64,000 bases of DNA from CAVXYG01 sp963706835 (GTDB lineage Bacteria; Actinomycetota; Actinomycetes; S36-B12; GCA-2699445). A program made the translations under genes and the position numbers. The notes under the pieces are model-generated. The model was not told the DNA's origin, did not search any database, and worked only from the letters and a program-made list of their open reading frames with translations. Location: the NCBI GenBank assembly GCA_963706835.1, contig CAVPOB010000015.1, positions 1 through 64,000 on the forward strand. The letters run 5' to 3'. Below, one piece after another: positions 30,172 through 39,234 of this stretch; position 1 is the first letter of the stretch, and each line of letters opens with the position of its first letter.

Positions 30172-30990
30172 CTACCCCTGCCGCAAGTAGTCCAACTGCG
30201 CCCTGACGCTGAGCAGCGCCGCCGGCCAGGCAGTCCGCGGGACATCGGCATACACGGCCGACACCACCTCCTCCGGGGTCTCGGCACCCTCCGCCAGCGC
30301 GCGGCGGACCTGATCCAGCCGCGCCCGGCGGTGCTCCAGGTAGGCATCCAGCAGTCCCGCGGGATCCCCCAGTGCCGGTCCGTGCCCGGGCAGCACTCGC
30401 TGCGCTGCTACTGCCTGCGACAGGTCGCGCAGCCGCCGCAGGGATCGCAGATAGTCCGACAGTCGGCCGTCCGGGTGCGCCACCACGGTGCTGCCCCGAC
30501 CCAAGACGGTGTCGCCGGTGAGCAGGGCCCGATCCTCCTCCAGCAGGAACGTCAGCGAGTCGGCCGTGTGGCCGGGCGTGGCGATCACGCGCAGGGTGAC
30601 GCCCGCATCGACCAGCACATCGCCTTCCCCCAGCCCCTCCTCGCCCAGCCGATGGGCCGGGTCCAGCGCCCGCACCGCGCAGCCCAGCCGCTGGGCCAAC
30701 TCCCGCGCCCCGGCGCTGTGATCGGCATGGCCGTGGGTGAGCAGGATTCCGGCTGGCGCGGCGTCCGACTCCGCCAGCGCTGCTTCGATGGCTGCACCGT
30801 GCCCCCCTTCCAGCGGGCCCGGGTCGATGATCCAGCGGCGAGCGCTCCCCGCGTCGCCGAGCAGCCAGGTGTTCGTCCCGTCCAGGGTCATGATCGATGG
30901 ATTCGGTGCGAGCAGGCACCGGGCCAGGCCGGTGACCGGACCACCGGCCCAGGGCTCCCCGGACCCGAGAACGGGCAGCGGATCGCTCAC
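30172..30990 (-). CDS. Metallo-beta-lactamase-fold hydrolase (Rv3677c type)
   Basis: 272-residue MBL-fold protein. The metal motif LTHGHADHSAGA (HxHxDH), a second His in ATPGHTADS and Asp in LLTGDTVLG, and LPGHGPAL complete the dinuclear zinc site. GTG at 30990 overlaps the TGA of the upstream nudix gene (GTGA). The C-terminal 50 residues form a small helical LACTB2-like domain, so RNase or thioesterase activity are both conceivable. Last gene of a DUF4177-ridA-nudix-MBL operon converging on crp. Confidence 0.88.
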   Translation of the reverse strand: MSDPLPVLGSGEPWAGGPVTGLARCLLAPNPSIMTLDGTNTWLLGDAGSARRWIIDPGPLEGGHGAAIEAALAESDAAPAGILLTHGHADHSAGARELAQRLGCAVRALDPAHRLGEEGLGEGDVLVDAGVTLRVIATPGHTADSLTFLLEEDRALLTGDTVLGRGSTVVAHPDGRLSDYLRSLRRLRDLSQAVAAQRVLPGHGPALGDPAGLLDAYLEHRRARLDQVRRALAEGAETPEEVVSAVYADVPRTAWPAALLSVRAQLDYLRQG

Positions 30991-31874
30991 CGAACGTCCA
31001 AGTCCCGGCCGGTGTAGCCGTCCACCAGTCGCCACGTGACCGCCGCGTCATCGGCATCGCGGAACGGGTGCGGCAGCACTGGCCGCAGTCCGCGCCGGTG
31101 ACCGGCAGCCAGGACCGCGGCGGCATCCGGGGCGTGCTGCAGTGCTCGCAGTGCCGCGATCGTCGGCGGCAGCATGACCACCTCGCCGGCGCTCATCCGG
31201 TCCAGCATGACGCCCGGGCGGACCCACCCGGCGTCCTCCGACTCCCCAGACGCCGAGCGGGCCTGCTGCCCGGGCGGCAGGGCAGCGACGAAGAACCGGG
31301 TATCGAAGCGCCGCACCTCCACCGCCGGGGTCATCCAATGCGCGTAGGCGACCAGGGAGGAATAGGTCAGGCGCGCCCCCACCCCGGCGAGGGCCGCTGG
31401 CAGCGGCGTGTCGGCGAGCACCGCCTCCCGCACCCGATGCACCTGCTGCTGCGAGACCGGGCCGGCGTCGGTGACGGCCAGCAGCACACCGGCCTCCTCC
31501 AGGGTCTCCCGGATCGCGGCCACGACCAGGCCCCGATACATCGAGGCCTCGTCCTCGGCGCGGGGCACGCCCAGCACGATGTCGCCGCCCACCGCGAACG
31601 GGATCGGGCGGGGCTGGGGATCGGCGAAGGGCAGCGCCTCGTCGCGATCGGCCGCCTCCACCCGGCCACCGGGGAACACGTACATCCCGGCGGCGAAGGC
31701 GAGGGTCCGGGTCCGCCGCTGCAGGTAGACCTGCAGGCCATCGGGGCCGTCGCGCAGCAGCACCACGGTGGCCGCGTCCCGCAGCGGGACCACGTCCAGG
31801 GTCCCGTCCAGCAGCGCGGCGGCCCGTTCGCGCACCCCGTGCGGCAGGTCCTGCAGGTCGGGCAGTTGCCTCAT
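30987..31874 (-). CDS. NUDIX hydrolase (NUDT19-like)
   Basis: 295-residue NUDIX protein with a large insertion typical of the NUDT19/RNase-like actinobacterial group. AAGMYVFPGGRVEAADRDEA precedes about 40 inserted residues, and the catalytic helix is VVAAIRETLEEAGVLL (REUXEEXGU). The substrate may be a CoA ester or dinucleotide. Overlaps both neighbours by four bases, so it is translationally coupled to ridA and the MBL-fold gene. Confidence 0.85.
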   Translation of the reverse strand: MRQLPDLQDLPHGVRERAAALLDGTLDVVPLRDAATVVLLRDGPDGLQVYLQRRTRTLAFAAGMYVFPGGRVEAADRDEALPFADPQPRPIPFAVGGDIVLGVPRAEDEASMYRGLVVAAIRETLEEAGVLLAVTDAGPVSQQQVHRVREAVLADTPLPAALAGVGARLTYSSLVAYAHWMTPAVEVRRFDTRFFVAALPPGQQARSASGESEDAGWVRPGVMLDRMSAGEVVMLPPTIAALRALQHAPDAAAVLAAGHRRGLRPVLPHPFRDADDAAVTWRLVDGYTGRDLDVR

Positions 31875-32335
31875 GGCGCCCGCAGCGCGGCCGTGACCTC
31901 CACCTCGACGGGCGCATTCAAGGGCAGCACGCTGACACCCACGGCAGACCGGGCATGACGCCCGGCTTCCCCGAAGGCTGCCAGCAGCAGGTTCGAGGCG
32001 CCGTTGACGACGGCCGGCTGGGCGATGAAGCCGGGCGCCGAGGCGACGAAGCCGGTCACCTTGACGATGCGCACCACGTCATCGAGGTCGGCCACCGATG
32101 CGATAGCTGCGATGGCGTTCAGGGCGCACTGGGCCGCCGCGTGCTCGGCCTCCTCCGGCGCGACGTCGCCGCCCACGGCGCCGACCGCGGTCAGCGCACC
32201 TTCGCGCAGCGGCAGCTGCCCGGCGGTCATCACCAACGTCCCTGCGCGCACGGCGGGAACGTAGGCCGCCAGCGGCGCCACGACCTGCGGCACCTGCCAG
32301 CCCAGCGCGGCGAGCCGATCGGCGACCGCGCTCAC
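31871..32335 (-). CDS. RidA-family protein
   Basis: 154-residue YjgF/YER057c/UK114 superfamily member. LVMTAGQLPLREGAL and the C-terminal LNAPVEVEVTAALRAP fit the fold. The catalytic Arg of archetypal RidA (in the R-x-P-V-E-V-x-V-x-A context) appears replaced: LPLNAPVEVEVTAA has Asn. It therefore probably belongs to the Rid3-7 groups rather than true enamine deaminases. GTG at 32335 overlaps the DUF4177 stop. Confidence 0.85.
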   Translation of the reverse strand: MSAVADRLAALGWQVPQVVAPLAAYVPAVRAGTLVMTAGQLPLREGALTAVGAVGGDVAPEEAEHAAAQCALNAIAAIASVADLDDVVRIVKVTGFVASAPGFIAQPAVVNGASNLLLAAFGEAGRHARSAVGVSVLPLNAPVEVEVTAALRAP

Positions 32336-32487
32336 GCCACCGGCCGCTTCAGGTAGGCCACCACGTTCTCCGGATTCGGGCCCGGGACCACCTGCACCAA
32401 CTCCCAGCCGTCCTCGCCCCAGGAGTCCAGGATCTGCTTGGTGGCGTGGATCAGCAGCGGCACGGTCGCGTATTCCCACTTGGTCAT
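32332..32487 (-). CDS. Small DUF4177-type protein
   Basis: A 51-residue gene starting at ATG 32487. It begins MTKWEYATVPLLIHATKQIL and contains GEDGWELVQVVPG, the DUF4177 core of short beta-alpha proteins seen upstream of ridA in mycobacteria (Rv3678A). Its TGA overlaps the GTG of ridA (GTGA). Function unknown. The conserved start, coupling and synteny make it real despite its size. Confidence 0.85.
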   Translation of the reverse strand: MTKWEYATVPLLIHATKQILDSWGEDGWELVQVVPGPNPENVVAYLKRPVA

Positions 32488-32511
32488 GGGCCGACGATAT
32501 CGCTTGCCCGT

Positions 32512-32517
32512 TAGGCT
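32512..32517 (+). promoter_or_regulatory. TAGGCT -10 hexamer, probable leaderless start of arsA1-like gene
   Basis: TAGGCT ends seven bases before GTG 32525, which lacks a ribosome-binding site. Positioning predicts a leaderless mRNA for the arsA-like operon. Confidence 0.6.
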
Positions 32518-32524
32518 GGGCAGC

Positions 32525-33529
32525 GTGCCCGAGCCCGCGGAACCGCCCGACGCCGATTACCTCCAGGCCCGATTGCACGTCGTCTCCGGCAAGGGCGGCA
32601 CCGGGAAGTCCACGGTCGCGGGGGCTCTGGCGATCGCCCTGGCCACAGGGGGACGCAACGTGCTGCTGGTCGAGGTGGAGGGCCGGCAGGGCATCGCCCA
32701 ACTGTTCGATACGCCGCCGCTGGCCTACGGCGAGCAGCGCATCGCTGCTGCCCCCGGCGGCGGCAGCATCTACGCGCTGGCGGTCGAACCCGAGGCAGCG
32801 ATGCTGGAGTACCTGCAGATGTTCTACAACATCAAGCGCGGCGGCGCGGTGCTCAAGCGCGTGGGTGCCGTCGACTTCGCTACGACCGTGGCACCGGGCC
32901 TGCGCGATGTGCTGCTGACCGGGAAAGTGGGGGAATCGGTCCGGCGCAAGAGCGGCGGTCGTTTCATCTACGACGCGGTCGTGCTCGACGCCCCGCCCAC
33001 CGGGCGCATCGCCCGGTTCATGACCGCCAACCACGAGGCGGCCGAACTGGCTCGGGTGGGACCCATCCGCAATCAGGCCGACATGGTGATGAACGTCTTC
33101 CGCTCCAGGCAGACCGCCGTGCACCTGGTCACTCTGCTGGAGGAGATGCCGGTGCAGGAGACCATCGAGGGCGTTGCCGACCTCCATGCCTACGGGCTGC
33201 CGGTGGGGGCGGCCATCATCAACATGTCGCGCCCGCCACTGGTCACCGACGAGGAGGAGCACGACCTCGCGGAGATGACCGATGCGCAGTTCGCCGACGC
33301 GTTGACGCGCGCCGGCCTGGCATGGGTGGCCGAGGACCAGCAGGCGCTGGCCGGACTGCGGGCCGAGCACGACGACTACGCCGTCCGGCGCCAACTCGAA
33401 CAACAGGAGCGCGCCAAACTGGAAGTGCTGGGCTGCCCGCAACTGGAACTGCCCTACACGCCGGAGGGCGTGGATGTCGGCACGCTGTATGAGATGGCCG
33501 AGTCCCTGATCGAGCAGGGGGTGCGGTGA
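32525..33529 (+). CDS. ArsA-like ATPase, first copy (Rv3679 type)
   Basis: 334-residue P-loop ATPase of the ArsA/GET3 superfamily. The deviant Walker A HVVSGKGGTGKSTVAGALAI retains both lysines, the switch II/DAPPTG motif appears as VVLDAPPTGRIARF, and LVEVEGRQGIAQLF resembles switch I. No metal-binding cysteines of true ArsA are evident. Coupled to a second ArsA-like gene by a one-base overlap (TGATG), suggesting a heterodimer. In mycobacteria the pair is linked to membrane protein or redox homeostasis and lies beside whiB4, as here. Confidence 0.9.
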   Translation: MPEPAEPPDADYLQARLHVVSGKGGTGKSTVAGALAIALATGGRNVLLVEVEGRQGIAQLFDTPPLAYGEQRIAAAPGGGSIYALAVEPEAAMLEYLQMFYNIKRGGAVLKRVGAVDFATTVAPGLRDVLLTGKVGESVRRKSGGRFIYDAVVLDAPPTGRIARFMTANHEAAELARVGPIRNQADMVMNVFRSRQTAVHLVTLLEEMPVQETIEGVADLHAYGLPVGAAIINMSRPPLVTDEEEHDLAEMTDAQFADALTRAGLAWVAEDQQALAGLRAEHDDYAVRRQLEQQERAKLEVLGCPQLELPYTPEGVDVGTLYEMAESLIEQGVR

Positions 33530-34732
33530 TGGCCGGCGGGGCGCACAGCGGCGGTGCCGGAGCCCCGCGGACCCACCAGCCCCCGCGGTTGGAGGTGGAT
33601 GCCCTGCTCGCAGATCCCGGCACTCGCATCGTGCTGTGCTGCGGCAGCGGCGGCGTCGGGAAGACCACCACTGCGGCAGCCCTGGCGCTGCGGGCGGCCG
33701 AGCAGGGACGCAGCGTGGTGGTGCTGACGATCGACCCGGCGCGTCGGTTGGCCCAGTCGATGGGCCTGACCGAACTGGACAACACTCCGCGGCCCGTCGT
33801 CGGCATCGACACCTGCGGCTGGTGGCCGGCTGCTGGCCATGATGCTCGACATGAAGCGCACCTTCGACGAGCTTGTGGAGGCGCACGCCGAGCCGGAGCG
33901 GGTCGAGCAGATCCTGGCCAACCCCTTCTACCAGTCGCTGTCGTCCAGTCTGGCGGGGACGCAGGAGTACATGGCGATGGAGAAGCTTGGCCAGCTCAGC
34001 GAGCAGGCCAAGCGGGAGGGCGAATGGGACCTCATCGTCGTCGACACCCCGCCCTCGCGCAACGCCCTGGACTTCCTGGACGCGCCGGATCGGCTCGGCA
34101 CCTTCCTCGACGGACGGTTCATGCGGATCCTGGCGGCCCCGGCACGCGGAGCCGGGCGGGGCATCGGCCGTTTCCTCGGCACCGGCCTCAGCGTCGTCGG
34201 GGGACTTCTGCAGAAGATCATGGGAGCCCAACTGCTGTTGGAGATCTCCATGTTCGTGCAGGCGCTCGACTCGATCTTCGGCGGCTTCCGAGAGCGCGCC
34301 GAGCGGACCTACTCGCTGCTGCAGCAGGAGGGGACCGAGTTCGTGGTCGTCGCCGCGCCGGAGCGAGATGCGCTGCGAGAGGCGGCCTACTTCGTCGACC
34401 GGTTGCAGGCCGACGCAATGCCATTGGCCGGCCTGGTCCTCAATCGGGTTACCGTGCCGCGGGTGCCCGACCTCGGCCTAGAGTACGCAGTCGCCGCATC
34501 GAACCACTTGCTCGATTCGGACCCGGGACCGCCCGACATCGCCACCGCAGGGGTGCTGCGGCTGCATGCCGACCGGGTCCGTACCAGCAACCGCCAGCAG
34601 CACCTGGCAGAGCGCTTCACCTCGGCACATCCAGCAGTCCCCGTGGCGCAGATTCCCGCTTTGGCCGATGACGTGCACGACCTGGCGGGACTGCGCGAAA
34701 TCGGGGAGCTCCTCGCGCGGGGTGCTCAGTAG
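33529..34732 (+). CDS. ArsA-like ATPase, second copy (Rv3680 type), one frameshift
   Basis: About 400-residue partner ATPase. Walker A is CGSGGVGKTTTAAALALRAA and the switch motif is LIVVDTPPSRNALDFL. One frame change near 33820-33835 separates the N-terminal 95 codons from the rest; after it the frame runs to 34732. The middle segment GAGRGIGRFLGTGLSVVGG is hydrophobic and may contact a client membrane helix, as in GET3. ATG 33529 overlaps the stop of the first copy. Converges with whiB at a 4-base gap. Confidence 0.9.
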
Positions 34733-34736
34733 CGGC

Positions 34737-35159
34737 CTACCGACGAGCCGCTCTGCGAGCCTCGCGGGGCACCGGGACGGCAACGTAGCCCGCGGTGGCT
34801 TCGGCACGGTGCAGGGCCTGCCCGGCCGACGCCGACATGGCCGGCTCCCCGATCTCGACGGCACCCGGGTCGCCGACGGCACTGCGCTCGTACTCTTCCT
34901 GGGCCGTCTGCAGCAGGTTTCGCCAGGACGTCACGTTCGGGCGGCGCCGCAGCAGGGCACGGCGCTCGCGCTCGGTCATGCCGCCCCAGACCCCGAACTC
35001 CACGCGGTTATCCAGGGCGTCGGCGAGGCACTCGGTGCGCACGGAGCAACCCAGACAGACCGCCTTGGCCCGGTTCTGCGCAGCGCCCTGGACGAACAGC
35101 GTGTCCGGATCGCTGCCCCGACACGCCGCATCTGTCGTCCAATCGCTGTTCCAGCCCAT
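34737..35159 (-). CDS. WhiB-family iron-sulfur regulator (WhiB4-like)
   Basis: 140-residue Wbl protein. Four cysteines at 13, 35, 38 and 44 (C-X21-C-X2-C-X5-C) ligate a [4Fe-4S] cluster, followed by EFGVWGGMTERERRALLRRR, the G[VI]WGG turn and basic DNA-binding stretch. Adjacent to arsA-like and ponA2 genes exactly as whiB4 (Rv3681c) is, hence the subtype suggestion. Expected to sense O2/NO redox changes and regulate antioxidant or envelope genes. The C-terminal 45 residues are less conserved and Ala-rich. Confidence 0.9.
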   Translation of the reverse strand: MGWNSDWTTDAACRGSDPDTLFVQGAAQNRAKAVCLGCSVRTECLADALDNRVEFGVWGGMTERERRALLRRRPNVTSWRNLLQTAQEEYERSAVGDPGAVEIGEPAMSASAGQALHRAEATAGYVAVPVPREARRAARR

Positions 35160-35237
35160 GGCGAGGGTCCCTTCAACATCGTTGGCCGGCCCCGATTCGT
35201 ATGGGACCGACTACTGGTTGTTACCCCGTCAGCGCCG

Positions 35238-35243
35238 AACCTA
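35238..35243 (-). promoter_or_regulatory. Possible whiB -10 box near a palindrome
   Basis: The minus strand reads TAGGTT about 78 bases upstream of the whiB ATG. Just upstream lies GATCATGATC (35249-35258), a perfect 10-base palindrome in an AT-richer patch that could bind a regulator shared with ponA2. No good -35 seen. Confidence 0.35.
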
Positions 35244-35315
35244 GGGGAGATCATGATCATGACCACAGGTCTAAATGGACCATCTTGGATGATCCGAAAG
35301 GACTAAATGCTGCCC

Positions 35316-35370
35316 TTGACAAGCCGCCACAATCCGCCGATTCCTGGCATGGAACCTTTCCGGATATCCT
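35316..35370 (+). promoter_or_regulatory. Candidate ponA2 promoter elements
   Basis: A consensus TTGACA stands at 35316-35321, but the 17-base-spaced hexamer GATTCC is a poor -10. Alternatively TATCCT at 35365-35370 lies eight bases before the ATG at 35379 and would give an essentially leaderless mRNA. The two may be alternative promoters. Confidence 0.35.
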
Positions 35371-35378
35371 GCCGTCTG

Positions 35379-37526
35379 ATGAGCGTGCATCAGTCCCCCG
35401 ACGCTGCCACCAGCCGGTTCAGCACCTGGCCGAAGATCATCGCCGCGTTTGCAGCAGTCGCGGTCGTCGCCGGCGTGCTCGCCGCCGGCGTCGCGATGCC
35501 CGCCCTCGGCGCCGCCGGTGCGGTCACCAATGCCGCCGTGGCCAGCTTCGAATCCCTGCCCGATGACCTCTCCGAACCGAAGTTGCCGCAGCGCACCTAC
35601 TTCACCGATTCCGGCGGCGGCATCATGGCGGTCTACTGGGGCGACGAGGGCAATCGGATCTCGGTCCCGCTCGATCAGATCTCCCCCTACGTCCAGATGG
35701 CCATCATCGCCGTGGAGGACGCGCGCTTCTACGAGCACAACGGCGTCGATGTCCGGGGAACGGTGCGCGCCCTAGCGACCAACTCCGGCGCCGGCGAGAT
35801 CCAACAGGGCGGCAGCACGATCACGCAGCAGTACGTCAAGCTCGTCCTGCTCACGACCGCCGAGACCCCGGAAGAGCAGATCGCGGCGACCGAGCGCACG
35901 CCCCAGCGCAAACTGCGCGAAGCCTCCTACGCGATCAGCCTGGAGAAGACGAAGTCCAAGGACGAGATCCTCGAGGGCTACCTGAACATCGCCTACTACG
36001 GCGCCGGGGCGCACGGCATCGAGGTGGCCGCCGAGCGCTACTTCAGCACGCGGGCCCGCGACGTGACCCTGCCCCAGGCGGCCGTGCTGGCCGGTGTGGT
36101 GCAACAGCCCGGCGCCTTCGACCCCCTGGTGAACCCCGAGGCCTCCGAGCAGCGCCGCGACGTGGTGCTCAGCCGCATGGTCGAGCAGGGACTGATCACG
36201 CAGCAGGAGTACGACGAGGCGGTGGCGACCCCCATCGAGGAGACGCTAAAGCCGCGTGAGATCCGCAACGGCTGCCCGGCCGGCCGAGCACCGTTCTTCT
36301 GCGACTACGTGGTGAAGTCCCTGCTGCTCGACCCGACGTTCGGCGCGAACGGTGCCGAACGCAAGCGCCTGCTCGACCAGGGCGGGCTCGTCATCAACAC
36401 CACACTGGACTCCGCCACCCAGGCCGCGGCCCAGCAAGCGACGCTGGACGCCATCCCGGCGCAGGACCCGTCGGGCAAGGCGGTCGCGATCAGCATGGTC
36501 GAGCCCGGCTCCGGACGCGTGCTGGCGATGGCACAGAACCGGACGTGGGGCATCGAAGGCGTCGGCGCGACGACCTACAACTACAACGTCGACATCGCCC
36601 ACGGCGGCACCCAGGGCATGCAGGCGGGATCGACGTTCAAGGTCTTCACGATGATGGCGGCCCTGGAGAGCGGGATCTCGCCCTACAAGACCCTGAGTTC
36701 GCCCGCCAAGAAGACCTTCTACGGATTCCGCGGATGCGACGGGGCGCGGTTCCCACCGTACGAGGTGGAGAACTCCACCCGGTCCGGATCGATGAACATG
36801 TACACCGGGACGGCGTACTCGGTGAACACCTACTACGTCGGCCTCGCCGAGATCACTCCGCTGTGCCGCATGGCCGAGATCGCCGAGGGGATGGGCGTCA
36901 CCAAGGGCAACGGCGAGAAGCTGGAACGCGTCCCGTCCTTCCCGCTCGGATCCAACGAGGTCACCCCGCTGGGCATGGCGGGCGCCTACGCCGCCATCGC
37001 CAACCACGGCCGCTACTGCAAGACGCACGGCATCGACTCCGTGGAGCGCTACATCGGCCGTGACACGCGCGAGCAGATCTACAAGGCCGAGGTGCAGTGC
37101 AACCAGGTCGTCAACGAGCGCGTCGCCGACACTGCGGCAGCGATCCTGGTCAACGTCGTCGAGAACGGCACCGGCCGTTCTGTGCAGTTCGGTCGCCCGG
37201 TCGCCGGCAAGACGGGCACCACCGACTCCAATGCCGCGGTCTGGTTCACCGGCTTCACCCCACAGGTGGCCTCGGCGGTCTGGGTCGGCGATCCTCGCGG
37301 CGGCTTCCGCTACCCACTGCGGAACCTGGTCATCAACGGAACCTTCGTCGAGGCCGGTTTCGGCTCCACGCTGGCCGGTCCGGTGTTCAAGGAATCGATG
37401 ATCGCAGCGCACGAGGATCTGCCCTGGGAGAACTTCGACCTGACGCGGACGTACTACTCCGCGCCCGAGCCGCGCAGCAGCAACTCCTCCCGGTCATCGG
37501 GAACGTCGAGCTCCGACGACGAGTGA
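35379..37526 (+). CDS. ponA2: Bifunctional class A penicillin-binding protein (PonA2-like)
   Basis: 715-residue PBP with glycosyltransferase and transpeptidase activities, building peptidoglycan at the outer face of the membrane. Helix 17-40 is the anchor. GT51 motifs: VEDARFYEHNGVDVRG (catalytic Glu113), GGSTITQQYVK, and RKLREASYAISLE. Transpeptidase: SxxK in QAGSTFKVF (Ser418), SVN in YSVNTYYVG, KTG in VAGKTGTTDSN. Ser-rich, disordered C-terminus without a PASTA domain, which distinguishes it from mycobacterial PonA2. ATG 35379 places the helix at the N-terminus. The gene is followed by an unusual 24-bp minisatellite. Confidence 0.95.
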   Translation: MSVHQSPDAATSRFSTWPKIIAAFAAVAVVAGVLAAGVAMPALGAAGAVTNAAVASFESLPDDLSEPKLPQRTYFTDSGGGIMAVYWGDEGNRISVPLDQISPYVQMAIIAVEDARFYEHNGVDVRGTVRALATNSGAGEIQQGGSTITQQYVKLVLLTTAETPEEQIAATERTPQRKLREASYAISLEKTKSKDEILEGYLNIAYYGAGAHGIEVAAERYFSTRARDVTLPQAAVLAGVVQQPGAFDPLVNPEASEQRRDVVLSRMVEQGLITQQEYDEAVATPIEETLKPREIRNGCPAGRAPFFCDYVVKSLLLDPTFGANGAERKRLLDQGGLVINTTLDSATQAAAQQATLDAIPAQDPSGKAVAISMVEPGSGRVLAMAQNRTWGIEGVGATTYNYNVDIAHGGTQGMQAGSTFKVFTMMAALESGISPYKTLSSPAKKTFYGFRGCDGARFPPYEVENSTRSGSMNMYTGTAYSVNTYYVGLAEITPLCRMAEIAEGMGVTKGNGEKLERVPSFPLGSNEVTPLGMAGAYAAIANHGRYCKTHGIDSVERYIGRDTREQIYKAEVQCNQVVNERVADTAAAILVNVVENGTGRSVQFGRPVAGKTGTTDSNAAVWFTGFTPQVASAVWVGDPRGGFRYPLRNLVINGTFVEAGFGSTLAGPVFKESMIAAHEDLPWENFDLTRTYYSAPEPRSSNSSRSSGTSSSDDE

Positions 37527-37545
37527 CCGGGAACCCGGGCACAGC

Positions 37546-37737
37546 CGGCTCGTCCCGAGCGGTGGCCGCCGGTTCGTCCCGAGCGGTGGCCGCCGGTTCG
37601 TCCCGAGCGGTGGCCGCCGGTTCGTCCCGAGCGGTGGCCGCCGGTTCGTCCCGAGCGGTGGCCGCCGGTTCGTCCCGAGCGGTGGCCGCCGGTTCGTCCC
37701 GAGCGGTGGTCGCCGGTTAGTCCCGAGCGGTAATGCG
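37546..37737. repeat. 24-bp minisatellite, eight copies
   Basis: Eight head-to-tail 24-base units sharing the core CGTCCCGAGCGGTGGCCGCC. The first and last two units are slightly changed; the last (GGTTAGTCCCGAGCGGTAAT) contains the stop of the converging PKD-like gene. It begins 20 bases after the ponA2 stop. Being a multiple of three, it stays open in several frames (SSRAVAAG on plus). It may have grown by slippage from the 3' end of the PKD-like gene. Copy number is probably variable between strains. Confidence 0.95.
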
Positions 37738-38631
37738 GGCCCGAGCCTCTCGGACGTCGATGACGACCGATGACGTGGTCTGCAGCGCATCGCTGCCGGC
37801 CGCCCCAGTCGATGCGGTCCACGCGACCTGCCACCCGGTAGCGGCGGTCACCTGATAGGTGCCGGGCGAGCGGTAAGTGTGCGTGCAGCCCGTGCCGGAT
37901 GGCGCAGGGTAGGGCTCACCGCGCCCACAGGTCACGACCGACCCGTCCCCCATCGACCACGTGACCGAGGTGGCCCGGGCCGTGGCAGTGACGCTGACCC
38001 CGCCCGCGGCCGCGGTGGCGCTGATCGGTCCCCACGAGTTCTCGCCCGGGTCGGCCGCCCACAGCCACACCGGGGCATTGACGAGCGCCTGGGTGCCGGG
38101 CGGCGGCGCCATCCCGACGGTGATGCCGCGCAACCCCATGGCCTCAACCGCCTGATCGGCCAGGACTGCGGGATCGGGGGCATCGGCCCCCAGCGGCAGC
38201 CACAGGAAGATCGCAGCCGGGCCAGCACCCCAACCGAGCGGCCCCGGGTCGCACCGGTAGCGGCCCTCGCCAGCATGGTCGAGATCATCCGGTTCCGCCG
38301 CAGCGACCAGCTTCAAGTAGCAGTCGTAGGTGGCAGACCACCAGCCCAGATCGCTGGAGCACGGCACCCGCTGCCCATCGTCGCGTTGGCACTCGGCAGG
38401 GCCACCACCACCGCCTGCTCGCCCGGCGCCCGTGACCACGCGGCTGTCCTCAGCGGTGAGGGTGACGGTCGCGCTACCGTCGCGTTCGTTGCTCGTTACT
38501 GAGGCGAAACCGTCCCTCGCAGCGGCGCAGGTGCCCGAGCAGCACCGTGAGCAGGTCGCGAGCAGAGCTATCGGAACCCGGTAGCACTGGCCCTGAGTCG
38601 TCGTGACTCCGTCGAAACTCACAGGCGCCAT
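37717..38631 (-). CDS. PKD-domain secreted protein
   Basis: About 300 residues. The C-terminal half contains WLWAADPGENSWGP and VTWSMGDGSVVTCGRG followed by GCTHTYRSPGTYQVTA, the PKD/Ig-like fold of a known actinobacterial exported family. Upstream, ATAAA-like signal sequence CSRCCSGTCAAA suggests secretion, but the N-terminus is unclear because the reading frame is open to 38748 and a frameshift is likely nearby. ATG 38631 is a provisional start. The last codons lie inside the minisatellite shared with ponA2's 3' flank. Binding role unknown. Confidence 0.65.
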   Translation of the reverse strand: MAPVSFDGVTTTQGQCYRVPIALLATCSRCCSGTCAAARDGFASVTSNERDGSATVTLTAEDSRVVTGAGRAGGGGGPAECQRDDGQRVPCSSDLGWWSATYDCYLKLVAAAEPDDLDHAGEGRYRCDPGPLGWGAGPAAIFLWLPLGADAPDPAVLADQAVEAMGLRGITVGMAPPPGTQALVNAPVWLWAADPGENSWGPISATAAAGGVSVTATARATSVTWSMGDGSVVTCGRGEPYPAPSGTGCTHTYRSPGTYQVTAATGWQVAWTASTGAAGSDALQTTSSVVIDVREARARITARD

Positions 38632-38766
38632 CCGACCGTCCGGTGCTCTGCGCTGTCCACACGGAGTCAGCCCCCGGTCGTCGAACGGATGCTGGCTCAC
38701 CGGTGCCACCGTCCGTACCTCGGGCGGTGAGCGTCTTGCACACCTCAATCGTGGCAGGCGGGTTCA

Positions 38767-39168
38767 CTACCGAGGTCTAATCGCGTGACGGTCCACTGAG
38801 TGGACGACTGCGATCCTGCTCTCCAGCGTGTGGCCGGCATTGCGGAAGCTCAGGACGTCGGCGACGCGTGCGGCTGATGCCGGGTTGCGCAGGTACGGGT
38901 CGAGTGCGGCGCTGGGGTCGCTCGTGGGATCCAGGAAGACCGCGTTCTCGGCGGCGTAGTAGTCGCGCACCAGGCGCTCGAGGTCAGCCTTGGCTTGATC
39001 GTCCGGCGTGATCGGCGCCGACTCGGTGGGGGTTGGGACACTTCCAACGCCCACCGATGGCGATTCCTCCCCCGAAGCCGGTGCCGGGTCGCTCGTGCAC
39101 CCAGCCAGCAGCAGCGCCACCAGCATCGCGCCAGCCGTTCCCCCGCGTAGAGCGCGCAGTCTCTTCAT
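38767..39168 (-). CDS. Putative lipoprotein, possibly frameshifted at its 3' end
   Basis: 133-residue protein with signal peptide and lipobox (LVALLLAGC), a Ser/Pro/Thr-rich linker and a globular part with LVRDYYAAENAVFLDP. Such lipoproteins usually precede PKD-type exported proteins in actinobacteria and continue for another 50 or more residues with a VCxD-like segment. Right after the stop, another frame encodes NPPATIEVCKTLTARG, so I suspect the true protein runs on into 38500-38760 after one indel. Function unknown. Confidence 0.6.
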   Translation of the reverse strand: MKRLRALRGGTAGAMLVALLLAGCTSDPAPASGEESPSVGVGSVPTPTESAPITPDDQAKADLERLVRDYYAAENAVFLDPTSDPSAALDPYLRNPASAARVADVLSFRNAGHTLESRIAVVHSVDRHAIRPR

Positions 39169-39234
39169 GCCTGTCTCCCCCAGATCGAGTGTAGGTCGGC
39201 CGGGAGACAGACCATGCGCCGGTGTGGACGGACG

